The position numbers and the translations under genes are program-made. Source: Rhodospirillaceae bacterium (GTDB lineage: Bacteria; Pseudomonadota; Alphaproteobacteria; JAEUKQ01). Taken from it: a stretch of DNA of 64,000 nucleotides. The first letter of the stretch is position 1, and every line of letters starts with the position of its first letter. Below the pieces are notes generated by a model. It was not told where the DNA came from and did not search any database. It saw nothing but the letters and a program-made list of their open reading frames with translations. The stretch spans positions 62,001 through 126,000 of the forward strand of contig JADKIX010000011.1 of assembly GCA_016722635.1 (NCBI GenBank), given 5' to 3'. Below, one piece after another: positions 25,520-33,445 of the stretch.

Positions 25520-25852
25520 ATGAATAAAAAGTTGAAAAGATTAAATTTAGGGAGAATCGCCAATTAAAGGAACGCATTCAACATCTTGAAAGCTAACTTC
25601 CGCAGCAGCAACCCCTCAAAAGCCCAATTTTGATTTATTTGAGATTTTACTAGTTTATGGAACGGAGATTGCAGGTTTATTTATTGTGGGTGGCAGCTTC
25701 TTTGCTATCGTCACGTTGTTTTCCTCAAAACCTATTTTTATATATTAGGACAGGGCTGCGCATGGATAGGAATTGGATGCTTTATGATGGGATTGTTAGG
25801 GATGGGTATTGTACGTTTGCAAGCATGGGTTGATAAAAGAAAAAATAGGTAA
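25520..25852 (+). pseudogene. decayed small membrane-protein gene (tentative)
   Basis: Starting at ATG 25520 the translation MNKKLKRLNLG soon stops, but other frames continue in a protein-like way: KFRENRQLKERIQHLES, then FDLFEILLVYGTEIAGLFIV followed by GGSFFAIVTLFSSK, and after another shift LGQGCAWIGIGCFMMGLLGM and RLQAWVDKRKNR to a TAA at 25850-25852. Two hydrophobic helices and a basic tail suggest a small inner-membrane protein. I do not recognise it. At least two shifts are needed, so it is a remnant if real. Confidence 0.4.
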
Positions 25853-25908
25853 CCCTTCGCCGCCCTGTAACCATTATAATCCTAAACATTTGGTGCCATG
25901 ACTAAACA

Positions 25909-26277
25909 ATGGAAAAAAGTGATCGTCTTTATGAAAATGAAACAGCTAAAGATCGTAAAGATCAGATATACCAAGACTGGGATCAACTTATTCTCAATTT
26001 AGAGCATTTTAAATTCTCAGAAACCCTTGAAATCCAAGTAGAGGAAGAAAATGCGGTAGAAATTCTCCCTAACGAAAAAACCCCGCTTCATATAAAAAAG
26101 CTTCACTGCTTCGGCATATTAGGAAACAACCATTCGTTTAAATCAATAACTTCTGGCAAATCTTACTATTTCCCTAAAATTACCCTGCGTAATTATGAAA
26201 TGAGGCTAACATTGGCCTATACTGAATCAGATGACGTGATCTGGCTTGAAACTGGCCTTTCAAATGAAAACTTCTGA
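25909..26277 (+). CDS. hypothetical protein, acidic N-terminal half
   Basis: 122 residues from ATG 25909, no signal peptide or membrane segment. I do not recognise it. The first half is charged (MEKSDRLYENETAKDRKDQI); the second half is beta-rich (HFKFSETLEIQVEEENAVEI, LHCFGILGNNHSF, YFPKITLRNYEMRLTLAYTE). The final residues GLSNENF run into an IS1595 transposase remnant, so the natural C-terminus was probably lost and the stop comes from the insertion. AT-rich composition matches the islet that follows. Whether it is expressed is unknown. Confidence 0.5.
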   Translation: MEKSDRLYENETAKDRKDQIYQDWDQLILNLEHFKFSETLEIQVEEENAVEILPNEKTPLHIKKLHCFGILGNNHSFKSITSGKSYYFPKITLRNYEMRLTLAYTESDDVIWLETGLSNENF

Positions 26278-26432
26278 ACCAAGCTAAGCGGCACATGCAA
26301 AAGTTCAATGGCATCCCTAAACAAAACTTCAATCTTTTCCTTAAAGAAGGCGAACGGCGCTTCAATAATCCAAATCCAAAAATCCAGTTGACCTTACTCA
26401 AAAACTGGATAAAACTGCGTCAGAAAACCTAA
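26265..26432 (+). mobile_element. IS1595-family transposase tail fragment
   Basis: Reading across a missing G after gaaaacttct (26266-26275), the sequence gives ENF-NQAKRHMQKFNGIPKQ, then NFNLFLKEGERRFNNPNPK and LLKNWIKLRQKT, ending TAA 26430-26432. This is the same ENFWNQAKRH-FNGIP--NF-LFLKE--RFN tail seen in the elements at 4.5-5.6 kb but from a more diverged member. Only the last 55 codons remain. Confidence 0.78.
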
Positions 26433-26557
26433 ACATCTATGCCAGCCCCTTAAATTTATATGATTAATGGGGTTAACTTTTAAGAATTTGAGCAAGAAAA
26501 ATGAACCCCTCATAGTTTTATAGACGTTCAAAATCTTTATATTTCAAAGTATTAAAA

Positions 26558-26903
26558 ATGAAAAAACTGATTTTTTTTATTTTCTTTTGTTTAATCACAG
26601 CTGTAAAACCCTCTTGGCACAGTCTATCACAGGAAATGAATTATTAGAATTTTGTGATGGTAATCAGCAGGAAAAAGAGACTTGTCTTTTTATATAATAG
26701 GGGTTATTGAAACCAAGCAAGCAATGGAATTTTGGCAAAAAAGTCCTTGCTATTTATATTACAGACCTGAAAAATCAACAAATGGGCAATTAATGGATAT
26801 TGTTATCAAAGGATTGAAAGAAAATCCTAAAAATAGACATTTAAGCGCAGTGCTTTTGTTATTTAATTATATGTCCGCAGCTTATCCATGCCCAACCAAG
26901 TAA
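26558..26903 (+). pseudogene. Rap1a/Tai-like immunity protein, frameshifted paralogue 1
   Basis: From ATG 26558 the signal peptide reads MKKLIFFIFFCLITAVKP, then the frame is lost (near 26605). In the next frame it continues AQSITGNELLEFCDGNQQEK and ETCLF, and after a further shift near 26690 IIGVIETKQAMEFWQKSPCY, GQLMDIVIKGLKENPKNRHL, and ends SAAYPCPTK. Rejoined it is the same fold as the two intact genes downstream: G-L-WC, C--YI-G--D, C, IV-KGL--NP--R-L and FPCP. Two indels make it non-functional as written. Confidence 0.8.
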
Positions 26904-26913
26904 GATAAAAGCC

Positions 26914-27261
26914 ATGAAAAAACTTCTTATTTCTCTATCCTTATCAACTCTTTTTATATTTGCTCATATTGATTTATCTTCTGCTCAATTTGTTACAGGG
27001 AATACTTTACATAAATGGTGTAATTCTGAAAGGGATAAAAATTTATGTCAGGCTTACATTTTGGGCATATTGGATAGTAATGACATATTGAATCTTTGGG
27101 AAGGGAAATGCGTGTGTTTTGAAAAAATGCCAAATGTTATCGGACAACAATGTTTAGACGTGATTATCAAAGGAATAAAAGACAATCCTAAAGATAGAGA
27201 TTTGTCTGCAGCAGGTTTAGCTTTTGCATATATTAAAGATGAGTTTCCCTGTCCCCAATAA
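26914..27261 (+). CDS. Rap1a/Tai-like immunity protein, paralogue 2
   Basis: 115 residues with a Sec signal peptide (LLISLSLSTLFIFAHIDLSSAQ). The mature domain has VTGNTLHKWCNSERDKNLCQ, AYILGILDSND, CVCFEKMPNV, DVIIKGIKDNPKDRDLSAAG and a final EFPCPQ. Four to six cysteines and the C-x-Y-I-x-G-x-x-D / NPxxR / FPCP pattern match Rap1a/Tai immunity proteins, periplasmic partners that block type VI amidase effectors in Serratia and relatives; many such solo homologues have unknown targets. ATG 26914 lies ten bases after the preceding paralogue. No cognate effector gene is seen nearby. Confidence 0.75.
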   Translation: MKKLLISLSLSTLFIFAHIDLSSAQFVTGNTLHKWCNSERDKNLCQAYILGILDSNDILNLWEGKCVCFEKMPNVIGQQCLDVIIKGIKDNPKDRDLSAAGLAFAYIKDEFPCPQ

Positions 27262-27269
27262 GAGTGTTT

Positions 27270-27623
27270 ATGACAAAATTAGTTTCATTTATTTTATGTT
27301 TGCTCTTTATATCTTTTAAGGAAGCATCAGCTCAATCTGTCTTTATTAAAGGACATGATTTATACACCTGGTGTAATTCAAGTTCTGAGCTTTTATTAAC
27401 CACGTGTTGGGGATATATTATAGGGGCTATTGATACGAATGGAGCATACAATTTTGTAACTAAAACTTGTATCTTATTTGATATAGGCTCTAAAGTAACG
27501 ATACCACAATTGAAAGATATAATTGTCAAAGGCCTGCATGATAATCCTAAAGAAAGGGATTTAGCAGCAGCCCTTCTAATTCAAGATTATCTTTCTGACG
27601 CTTTTCCCTGCCCTAAGAAATAA
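27270..27623 (+). CDS. Rap1a/Tai-like immunity protein, paralogue 3
   Basis: 117 residues from ATG 27270 (MTKLVSFILCLLFISFKEAS-A signal peptide); the frame opens six bases earlier with GTG. The mature part is QSVFIKGHDLYTWCNSSSEL, then CWGYIIGAIDTNGAYNF, LKDIIVKGLHDNPKERDLAA and a DAFPCPKK end, the same domain as the two genes upstream. It differs enough in the middle that each copy may recognise a different toxin. The gene begins eight bases after paralogue 2, so both are likely co-transcribed. The low GC of this trio contrasts with the core genes on either side. Confidence 0.75.
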   Translation: MTKLVSFILCLLFISFKEASAQSVFIKGHDLYTWCNSSSELLLTTCWGYIIGAIDTNGAYNFVTKTCILFDIGSKVTIPQLKDIIVKGLHDNPKERDLAAALLIQDYLSDAFPCPKK

Positions 27624-27661
27624 ACGCTAAAATATCTCCCATAATTTTGTAAATTGACACC

Positions 27662-27820
27662 TCAAGCTAATAGTTTTTCTTTGCTAGCAAATCGGTATTT
27701 CAAGCGCCAATATTTACTGCCTGACGGATGGACATACAGGAACATCGCTTCCCCATCCCCTAGTTTGTAGGGTTTGGCCAAAGGTTTAGCATTTTTTATT
27801 TTGATATCTGTTAATAACAT
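27662..27820 (-). pseudogene. P4-type tyrosine integrase, N-terminal 52 codons only
   Basis: From ATG 27820 on the minus strand: MLLTDIKIKNAKPLAKPYKL, then GDGEAMFLYVHPSGSKYWRL and KYRFASKEKLLA before a TGA at 27662-27664. This is the arm-binding (DUF4102) domain that opens P4-family island integrases; the catalytic domain is missing. It points away from the 3' end of tRNA-Gln, 164 bases off, the standard position for an island integrase. So the tRNA was an attachment site and the island has been mostly lost. Confidence 0.85.
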
Positions 27821-27869
27821 GGGGGTATAAAATGACCATTGAATAACTTATACCCCCAAAAATACCCCC
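27821..27869. repeat. tacccc-type heptamer repeats between tRNA-Gln and integrase remnant
   Basis: The heptamer taccccc appears at 27851-27857 and 27863-27869, and inverted as gggggta at 27821-27827, immediately upstream of the integrase start. Short repeats in this position are candidates for arm-type integrase binding sites. Confidence 0.45.
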
Positions 27870-27983
27870 ACTATGGCTTGGATGTCAATAAATAATCCAA
27901 GACAGCGTTGGACAGCAATATAAGCACAAACCGCTTATATCTTGATATTTTTGGACGTTATGGGATTTGGTGGGAGGTAGGAT

Positions 27984-28057
27984 TGGCTGGGGCGCTAGGA
28001 TTCGAACCTAGGGTGACGGGACCAAAACCCGTTGCCTTACCGCTTGGCCACGCCCCA
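27984..28057 (-). tRNA. tRNA-Gln (UUG)
   Basis: Read on the minus strand, the acceptor stem TGGGGCG pairs with CGCCCCA, followed by discriminator G and an encoded CCA. The anticodon stem ACGGG/CCCGT encloses TTTTGGT, giving anticodon TTG. The T-arm has the usual GGTTCGAATCC. It is the likely integration site of the lost island on its 3' side. Confidence 0.95.
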
Positions 28058-28248
28058 ATACATCAGCGGCAGATATAAATAACGGTATCGATGCCGACGG
28101 AAAGTGAAGATAACGTAGGCATCTGATTTCGGCAAGAGGAAATAATCATTCTTTTTCTCTTCTTCCCTGCCAAAAAAGCATGTAAGACATTTAAGGGATT
28201 GTTTTTCCTCTAAAATTTATGGGCAGCCGAAAGAGATATCTGCAGCTC

Positions 28249-29292
28249 TTAGCCCGAGATGCGTGCATACTTTCTCTGAGCAGATGACTTTTCCTTAGCA
28301 CCCAATTGATTGGTGACCGCTTCACTAGACACATATTGATTGCCATCTAAGGCAAGCGTATCTGTATTATCTAAAACAGGGGCTGCCGCCACCCACCAAT
28401 CGCGATATTTTGTTGATAAGGCCGCGGCTGCCTGGCGCGCTTCCCCCTCATGGGCGAAAAGCCCCCAACAAGTTGCCCCGCTACCCGACATCCTGTTTAA
28501 CAAAGAGCTGGTTTTTTGCAAGGCTTGCAACACACCTACAATCACCGGTTGCAATTCCAAGGCAGGCACCATTAAATCATTCCGGCATGATTTCAAATAA
28601 TCGGCAAAAACCTGGGCATTCGCCCAACCTTCTTCCGGGAATGGGATAGCCGGGGGTGAAAATGCCTGATGCTGGCGTTGTTTAAAAACAGCCGCGGTTG
28701 GCACCGCAACCAACGGGTTAACCAACACCAGCCAACAGGGCGGGATAGCAGGTGTTTTAAAAAGCAACTCACCTATCCCCTGCATGCGCCTTGGCTGTCC
28801 TGCCAGGCAAACCGGCACATCCGCCCCCAGGCTTAATCCCATTTGCCGCCATTCCACGGGGTTGAACTGCATCTCCCACAACTGGGCACATAACTTCATC
28901 ATGGTCGCCGCATCTGATGAACCGCCACCGATGCCCGAAGACACCGGCAATCTTTTGGTCAAGGTGATTTGGCCGCCGCGCATCACCCGCCCTGATGACA
29001 AATAATCCTGCAATAAACGAAAGGCCTTTAAGATAATATTATTGGGTTCAGTTTTTAGCACATCAGCAAAAGGGCCGTTGATTTTTAAAGAAACCTGCGG
29101 ATCAGGCAACAAACGCAAACTATCGCCAATCCCCGCAAAAACCACCAGGCTGTCCAGTAAATGCAACCCATCGGGGCGTTTGCCGGTAACATGCAAAAAA
29201 AGATTAACCTTGGCAAAGGCATGGCCGCTTAGCCCGTTTTCCATTTTTTGGGATAAGTCCTTATTGACATCAGTAGTCTTTATCTCCGTCAT
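28249..29292 (-). CDS. ispE: 4-diphosphocytidyl-2-C-methyl-D-erythritol kinase
   Basis: 347 residues, a GHMP kinase of the MEP isoprenoid pathway. Conserved blocks are AFAKVNLFLHVTGKRPDGLH (substrate site), the Gly-rich ATP loop LPVSSGIGGGSSDAATMM, and MSGSGATCWGLFA near the C-terminus. The family is usually about 290 residues; here about 22 extra residues precede the core and about 45 follow it (VAAAPVLDNTDTLALDGNQY and beyond). ATG 29292 overlaps the stop of the TPR gene upstream by four bases, so they are translationally coupled. An internal ATG at 29244 (MENGLSGHAF) would give a family-like start. Confidence 0.94.
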   Translation of the reverse strand: MTEIKTTDVNKDLSQKMENGLSGHAFAKVNLFLHVTGKRPDGLHLLDSLVVFAGIGDSLRLLPDPQVSLKINGPFADVLKTEPNNIILKAFRLLQDYLSSGRVMRGGQITLTKRLPVSSGIGGGSSDAATMMKLCAQLWEMQFNPVEWRQMGLSLGADVPVCLAGQPRRMQGIGELLFKTPAIPPCWLVLVNPLVAVPTAAVFKQRQHQAFSPPAIPFPEEGWANAQVFADYLKSCRNDLMVPALELQPVIVGVLQALQKTSSLLNRMSGSGATCWGLFAHEGEARQAAAALSTKYRDWWVAAAPVLDNTDTLALDGNQYVSSEAVTNQLGAKEKSSAQRKYARISG

Positions 29293-31067
29293 TTCGGCAA
29301 CCCTTGCTGGATTTTTTGTTGGATTAAGGGGATGGTTTCAGGTTCTGGATTAAACCGCAATGCCCGTTGCCATTGGAACAAGGCTTCCCGTTTACGGTTG
29401 ATCGCCCAGTAAATATCCCCTAAATGGTCATTGATTTCCGCCTCCATCGGCTCAAGCACAATCGCCCTTTCCAAATACGCAACCGCTTGGTCATACTGCT
29501 TTAGGCGGTAGTATGCCCAGCCAATGCTGTCTAAAATATATCCCTGATCCGGCTCCAGCTGATCCGCCTTGCGTAACATTTGAAGGGCTTGGTCTAATTT
29601 TATCCCTTGATCCGCCCAGCTATAAGCCAAGTAGTTGAGCACCGGGGCGATGTTGGGGACTAAGTCGATGGATTTTTGAAAATCAGCTTCCCCCAATGGC
29701 AATTGCTTCGAGCTTGCATAAGCGATCCCCCGGCTGAAATATAATCCAGCTAAAGCTTTTTTGATCTCGATTGAGTTCGGGTTTTGTAGCATTAACTGCT
29801 CCGTAAGCTTAAGCGCCTGATCATAGAAAGGTATTGCTTCCACAAAACGTTTTTGCCCACGCAAAAGGTCTGCCCTGAAATTGTAAAGCGTGATCCATTC
29901 CGGATAAATGGCAGATAATTGCCGCAATTGGGTTAAGGCTTCTTCAGGTTTATTTTGCCCCGAAAAAATCACCGCCACTTGAAATTGCGCTAATGGCGAG
30001 AAATAAGATGTTTCCCCTATTTGGCGATATTGTACCAAGGCCTCATCAAAACGGCCCATCTGCTGTAAAGTGGACGCCAGCGCCAGCCGGGCTTGGCTTA
30101 AATCCGGCCGCAATTCCAACGCCAGCCAATAAATCGGCACAGCTAATTCCCCCTCCTGTCGCTGACTTAACACGCCAGCAAAGTTGAAAAATAATTCGGC
30201 CATCCCCTGCTCTGCTGAATTGATGGCCTTAGGCGGCAGCAACTCTGGTGTATTTAAGATGTTGATCAGATTTAACACTTTAGGGTCGCGCCCTAAAACC
30301 GTCAGCTGTTGCTGTAATTTCAGCACGACCGGATTGGCAGCGGTGGGGTTATAACGGGCATAAAAGATTCCTATAATTTCCAGTGTACGTAAGGATGGGT
30401 TTGGAGCGGCCTGCCATAATTGTTTGTAAAAATGATCAGCCTGCTCGTTTTTACCAGCCAGTTCGGCAATGATCCCTAAATTCAGCCAGTACATTTCAGC
30501 CAACCCCCGGCGATCTCTTAAAGATTGCAATTTTTGTTCTGCCCATGCCAAATCGATTGCAAACGGCGATGTTTGGCTAGACGTCATAACACCTGTCCAA
30601 AGCTGCAGGAAGGTAGAAAATGTTTTAAAAAAATCATCTTTTTGGTTTTGCAAAGCTTTAAATTCTGCTTCTGCCGTGGCAATCCCTTCCCTTTTCGAAT
30701 CATGGGTCAAGGAGTTGACACCCGCCACCAAATGCAATAGCGGAAAATCAATATTTTCTTTGCGCAGCGATTCCACCAGTGCCCCTGCTTCCTTGGTTTG
30801 CCCAATCTGGCAAAGAGCCAGGAATAATTGGCGCTGGATAGCTATATCCCTAGGCTGTTGTTGAAACAACAGCTTAAAAAAACCGGCAGCCGATTGATAA
30901 TCTTGTGCGCCCATCGCAAAATACCCGGGTAAATAACCCTCAGTTGCCGAAGGGATATTTTTATAGATGGGCTGGGCGCCTGCTGGGGACTGCCAAACCG
31001 AAAGCATAACAACAACCAACACGAACCAAGATCTCTTGGAGGCAAAACCAATCATTTCTTTATACAT
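29289..31067 (-). CDS. secreted/periplasmic TPR-repeat protein
   Basis: 592 residues with a signal peptide or anchor (SWFVLVVVMLSVWQSPAGAQ). The body is a chain of tetratricopeptide repeats, clearest toward the C-terminus: AFYFSRGIAYASSKQLPLGE-like, then LNYLAYSWADQGIKLDQALQ, DSIGWAYYRLKQYDQAVAYL and DHLGDIYWAINRKREALFQW. This order with a preceding ispE is widespread in alphaproteobacteria. It probably scaffolds an envelope complex. It is complete, and its stop overlaps ispE by four bases. Confidence 0.88.
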   Translation of the reverse strand: MYKEMIGFASKRSWFVLVVVMLSVWQSPAGAQPIYKNIPSATEGYLPGYFAMGAQDYQSAAGFFKLLFQQQPRDIAIQRQLFLALCQIGQTKEAGALVESLRKENIDFPLLHLVAGVNSLTHDSKREGIATAEAEFKALQNQKDDFFKTFSTFLQLWTGVMTSSQTSPFAIDLAWAEQKLQSLRDRRGLAEMYWLNLGIIAELAGKNEQADHFYKQLWQAAPNPSLRTLEIIGIFYARYNPTAANPVVLKLQQQLTVLGRDPKVLNLINILNTPELLPPKAINSAEQGMAELFFNFAGVLSQRQEGELAVPIYWLALELRPDLSQARLALASTLQQMGRFDEALVQYRQIGETSYFSPLAQFQVAVIFSGQNKPEEALTQLRQLSAIYPEWITLYNFRADLLRGQKRFVEAIPFYDQALKLTEQLMLQNPNSIEIKKALAGLYFSRGIAYASSKQLPLGEADFQKSIDLVPNIAPVLNYLAYSWADQGIKLDQALQMLRKADQLEPDQGYILDSIGWAYYRLKQYDQAVAYLERAIVLEPMEAEINDHLGDIYWAINRKREALFQWQRALRFNPEPETIPLIQQKIQQGLPK

Positions 31068-31230
31068 CCCTCGTATATATCTGTTGCGTATCCTGGCTCG
31101 TAGCGACGATGAAGATAGTTTAGATGATCTGGGCAGTAGTTTAAAGAAAATTTTGCTGTTAGCAGCAATTGCCGCCCTGACACGTCATCCATTGGTTCAT
31201 CTTTGTTGGTCAGCGTTGATGACGGGTATT

Positions 31231-31458
31231 TTACTGTTTCTTTTCGATAATAATCAAAAACCCGTTTGCTTGCACATCCGCCTTTAAAAGGTGCTGGCCT
31301 GTTTGCTGGCATAAATATTCCATATCCTTAGGCGCCTCGGGATCTGTTACCCGCATTTCCAATTGGTCGCCAATAGCCAGATTTTTCAACTGGCGCCGGG
31401 CATATATCACCGGCATTGGGCATTTCAACCCTGATAAATCCAAATAATGGGTAGCCAT
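31231..31458 (-). CDS. tusA: TusA-family sulfur carrier
   Basis: 75 residues. The family signature LDLSGLKCPMPVIYARRQLK holds the Cys (residue 13) that carries persulfide; the following VTDPEAPKDMEYLCQQTGQH is the conserved second half. It passes sulfur for tRNA 2-thiouridine or molybdenum-cofactor synthesis in the cytoplasm. The start ATG 31458 has aaggaaatgattt upstream. It is followed by the TPR gene about 160 bases downstream on the same strand. Confidence 0.93.
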   Translation of the reverse strand: MATHYLDLSGLKCPMPVIYARRQLKNLAIGDQLEMRVTDPEAPKDMEYLCQQTGQHLLKADVQANGFLIIIEKKQ

Positions 31459-31662
31459 GAAATCATTTCCTTATGGGTTAGATCTATTTTCAGATATCTG
31501 CTTCCGACGCGCAAGGAAAAACTAAATCAGCGCCTTTTCATCTTCCTGCTTGCCAAACCACTTGGTTTTTTCTAACACTGGATCCCTAAAGATGAATTTC
31601 TATATTACGTACCATCAACCGCGATCAAAACGCGCGCGTTATTTCAATTGTTAGGGAAAAAA

Positions 31663-33345
31663 ATGGCCAGTTACCAGTATGTTTATGTGATGAAGGCAAT
31701 GTCTAAGATGTATCCGGGGGGGCGCAAGGTGCTAGACAATGTTTGGTTGTCTTTCCTGCCCGGTGCCAAAATCGGCGTATTGGGGGTTAATGGTTCCGGA
31801 AAATCAACTTTACTCAAAATTATGGCAGGCTTAGATAAAGATTTTACTGGTGAAGCATGGGTTGCAACCGGCGCAACCGTTGGTTACCTGCCCCAAGAAC
31901 CCCAATTAAATCCGAAAAAAAACGTCCGTGAAAATGTGATGGAGGGGGCCGCCGCCACCAAAGGGTTATTAGACCGTTTTGAAACCGTCAGCAACCGCCT
32001 GGGTGAAGACATCACCCCCGATGAAATGGATCAACTGATCCATGAACAAAGCGAATTGCAAACACAAATTGATGCGGTGAACGGCTGGGATTTAGAACGG
32101 ACCATTGAAATCGCCTTGGATGCCCTGCGTTGCCCGCCCCCCGAGTCTGCAGTTGACAAATTAAGCGGCGGCGAGCGGCGGCGCATTGCCTTATGCCGGT
32201 TGCTGATCCAGAAACCGGATTTATTATTGCTTGATGAACCAACCAACCATCTAGATGCCGAATCCGTGGCCTGGCTTGAAATTTTTCTGCAAAATTATTC
32301 AGGCACCGTGGTGGCTGTCACCCATGACCGCTATTTTCTAGATAATGTGGCCGGATGGATTTTAGAATTAGACCGGGGTCGCTGTATCCCGTGGGAAGGG
32401 AATTATTCTTCCTGGCTGGAGCAAAAGCAAACCAGGCTTGCCCAGGAAACCAAACAAGAAGACAGCCGCCAGCGCGTTTTGCAAAGCGAACTTGAATGGA
32501 TCCGCCAATCCCCGAAGGCGCGCCAAAGCAAGAGCAAGGCCCGTATCACGGCTTATGAAACCTTGTTACAGCAAGCGAACCAAGGCAATTTGGAAGCCGC
32601 GCAAATCGTTATTCCCGCAGGTCCCCGTTTGGGCGATTTGGTGATTGAGGGCATTCATCTTTCCAAATCGTACGCACAAGAATTACTGATTGAAGATTTT
32701 AGCTTCAAATTACCCGCCGGGGCAATTGTCGGTGTTATTGGCCCAAATGGTGCAGGTAAAACCACGCTGTTCCGGATGATTACGGGACAAGAAAAACCGA
32801 ATGGCGGTACCTTACGAATTGGAGATTCCGTCAAATTGGGTTATATTGACCAAAGTCGCGACAGCTTATCTGCCCAAAAAACTGTGTGGGAGGAAATCAG
32901 CAATGGGGTGGATGAAATTGAATTAGGTAAACGCAAATGGCCAAGCCGTAGCTATGTAGCTGCTTTTAACTTCAAAGGCGGTGACCAACAAAAAAAGGTT
33001 GGGCAACTTTCAGGGGGTGAACGCAACCGGGTGCATTTAGCTAAAATGCTTAAATCAGGGGCGAATGTGTTGTTACTGGATGAGCCCACCAATGATCTGG
33101 ATGTCGATACCTTGCGAGCACTTGAGGAGGCCTTGTTAAACTTTGCTGGTTGCGTCGTGGTGATCAGCCACGACCGATGGTTCTTGGACCGTATCGCAAC
33201 TCACATGATTGCTTTTGAAGGAGATAGCAAAGTGGTTTGGTTTGAAGGGAATTACGCCGATTATGACCGCGACCGCCACCGGCGGTTAGGAGCTAAGGCA
33301 GACCAGCCCCATCGTTTGCGTCACAAACCCTTGCAGCGATCTTAA
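31663..33345 (+). CDS. ettA: energy-dependent translational throttle protein, ABC-F type
   Basis: 560 residues from ATG 31663 (MASYQYVYVMKAMSKMYPGG; aggga precedes it), although the frame opens 15 bases earlier. It has two ABC domains without membrane spans: Walker A GVNGSGKST, signature LSGGERRRIALCRLL and Walker B LLLDEPTNHLD; then GPNGAGKTT, LSGGERNRVHLAKML and LLLDEPTNDLD. The long arm and linker (residues about 95-135 and 245-300) suit EttA, which binds the ribosomal E site and gates translation by ATP/ADP ratio. It is complete. Confidence 0.95.
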   Translation: MASYQYVYVMKAMSKMYPGGRKVLDNVWLSFLPGAKIGVLGVNGSGKSTLLKIMAGLDKDFTGEAWVATGATVGYLPQEPQLNPKKNVRENVMEGAAATKGLLDRFETVSNRLGEDITPDEMDQLIHEQSELQTQIDAVNGWDLERTIEIALDALRCPPPESAVDKLSGGERRRIALCRLLIQKPDLLLLDEPTNHLDAESVAWLEIFLQNYSGTVVAVTHDRYFLDNVAGWILELDRGRCIPWEGNYSSWLEQKQTRLAQETKQEDSRQRVLQSELEWIRQSPKARQSKSKARITAYETLLQQANQGNLEAAQIVIPAGPRLGDLVIEGIHLSKSYAQELLIEDFSFKLPAGAIVGVIGPNGAGKTTLFRMITGQEKPNGGTLRIGDSVKLGYIDQSRDSLSAQKTVWEEISNGVDEIELGKRKWPSRSYVAAFNFKGGDQQKKVGQLSGGERNRVHLAKMLKSGANVLLLDEPTNDLDVDTLRALEEALLNFAGCVVVISHDRWFLDRIATHMIAFEGDSKVVWFEGNYADYDRDRHRRLGAKADQPHRLRHKPLQRS

Positions 33346-33412
33346 ACGCCCGATCATTGCCAAAGGGCATCCCGCCTAAAGGTATTTTTTCCTGGTTTAG
33401 TCAGATTATCTG

Positions 33413-33445
33413 GAAAAAAGCGAAGTCTAAGGCTTCGCTTTTTCT
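33413..33445. terminator. bidirectional terminator after ettA and TAXI gene
   Basis: Stem aagcgaag/cttcgctt around the loop tctaagg, with A run before and T run after (33413-33445). On the minus strand the stem uses the last codons and stop (TAG) of the TAXI protein, so the terminator overlaps the coding end. Confidence 0.8.
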
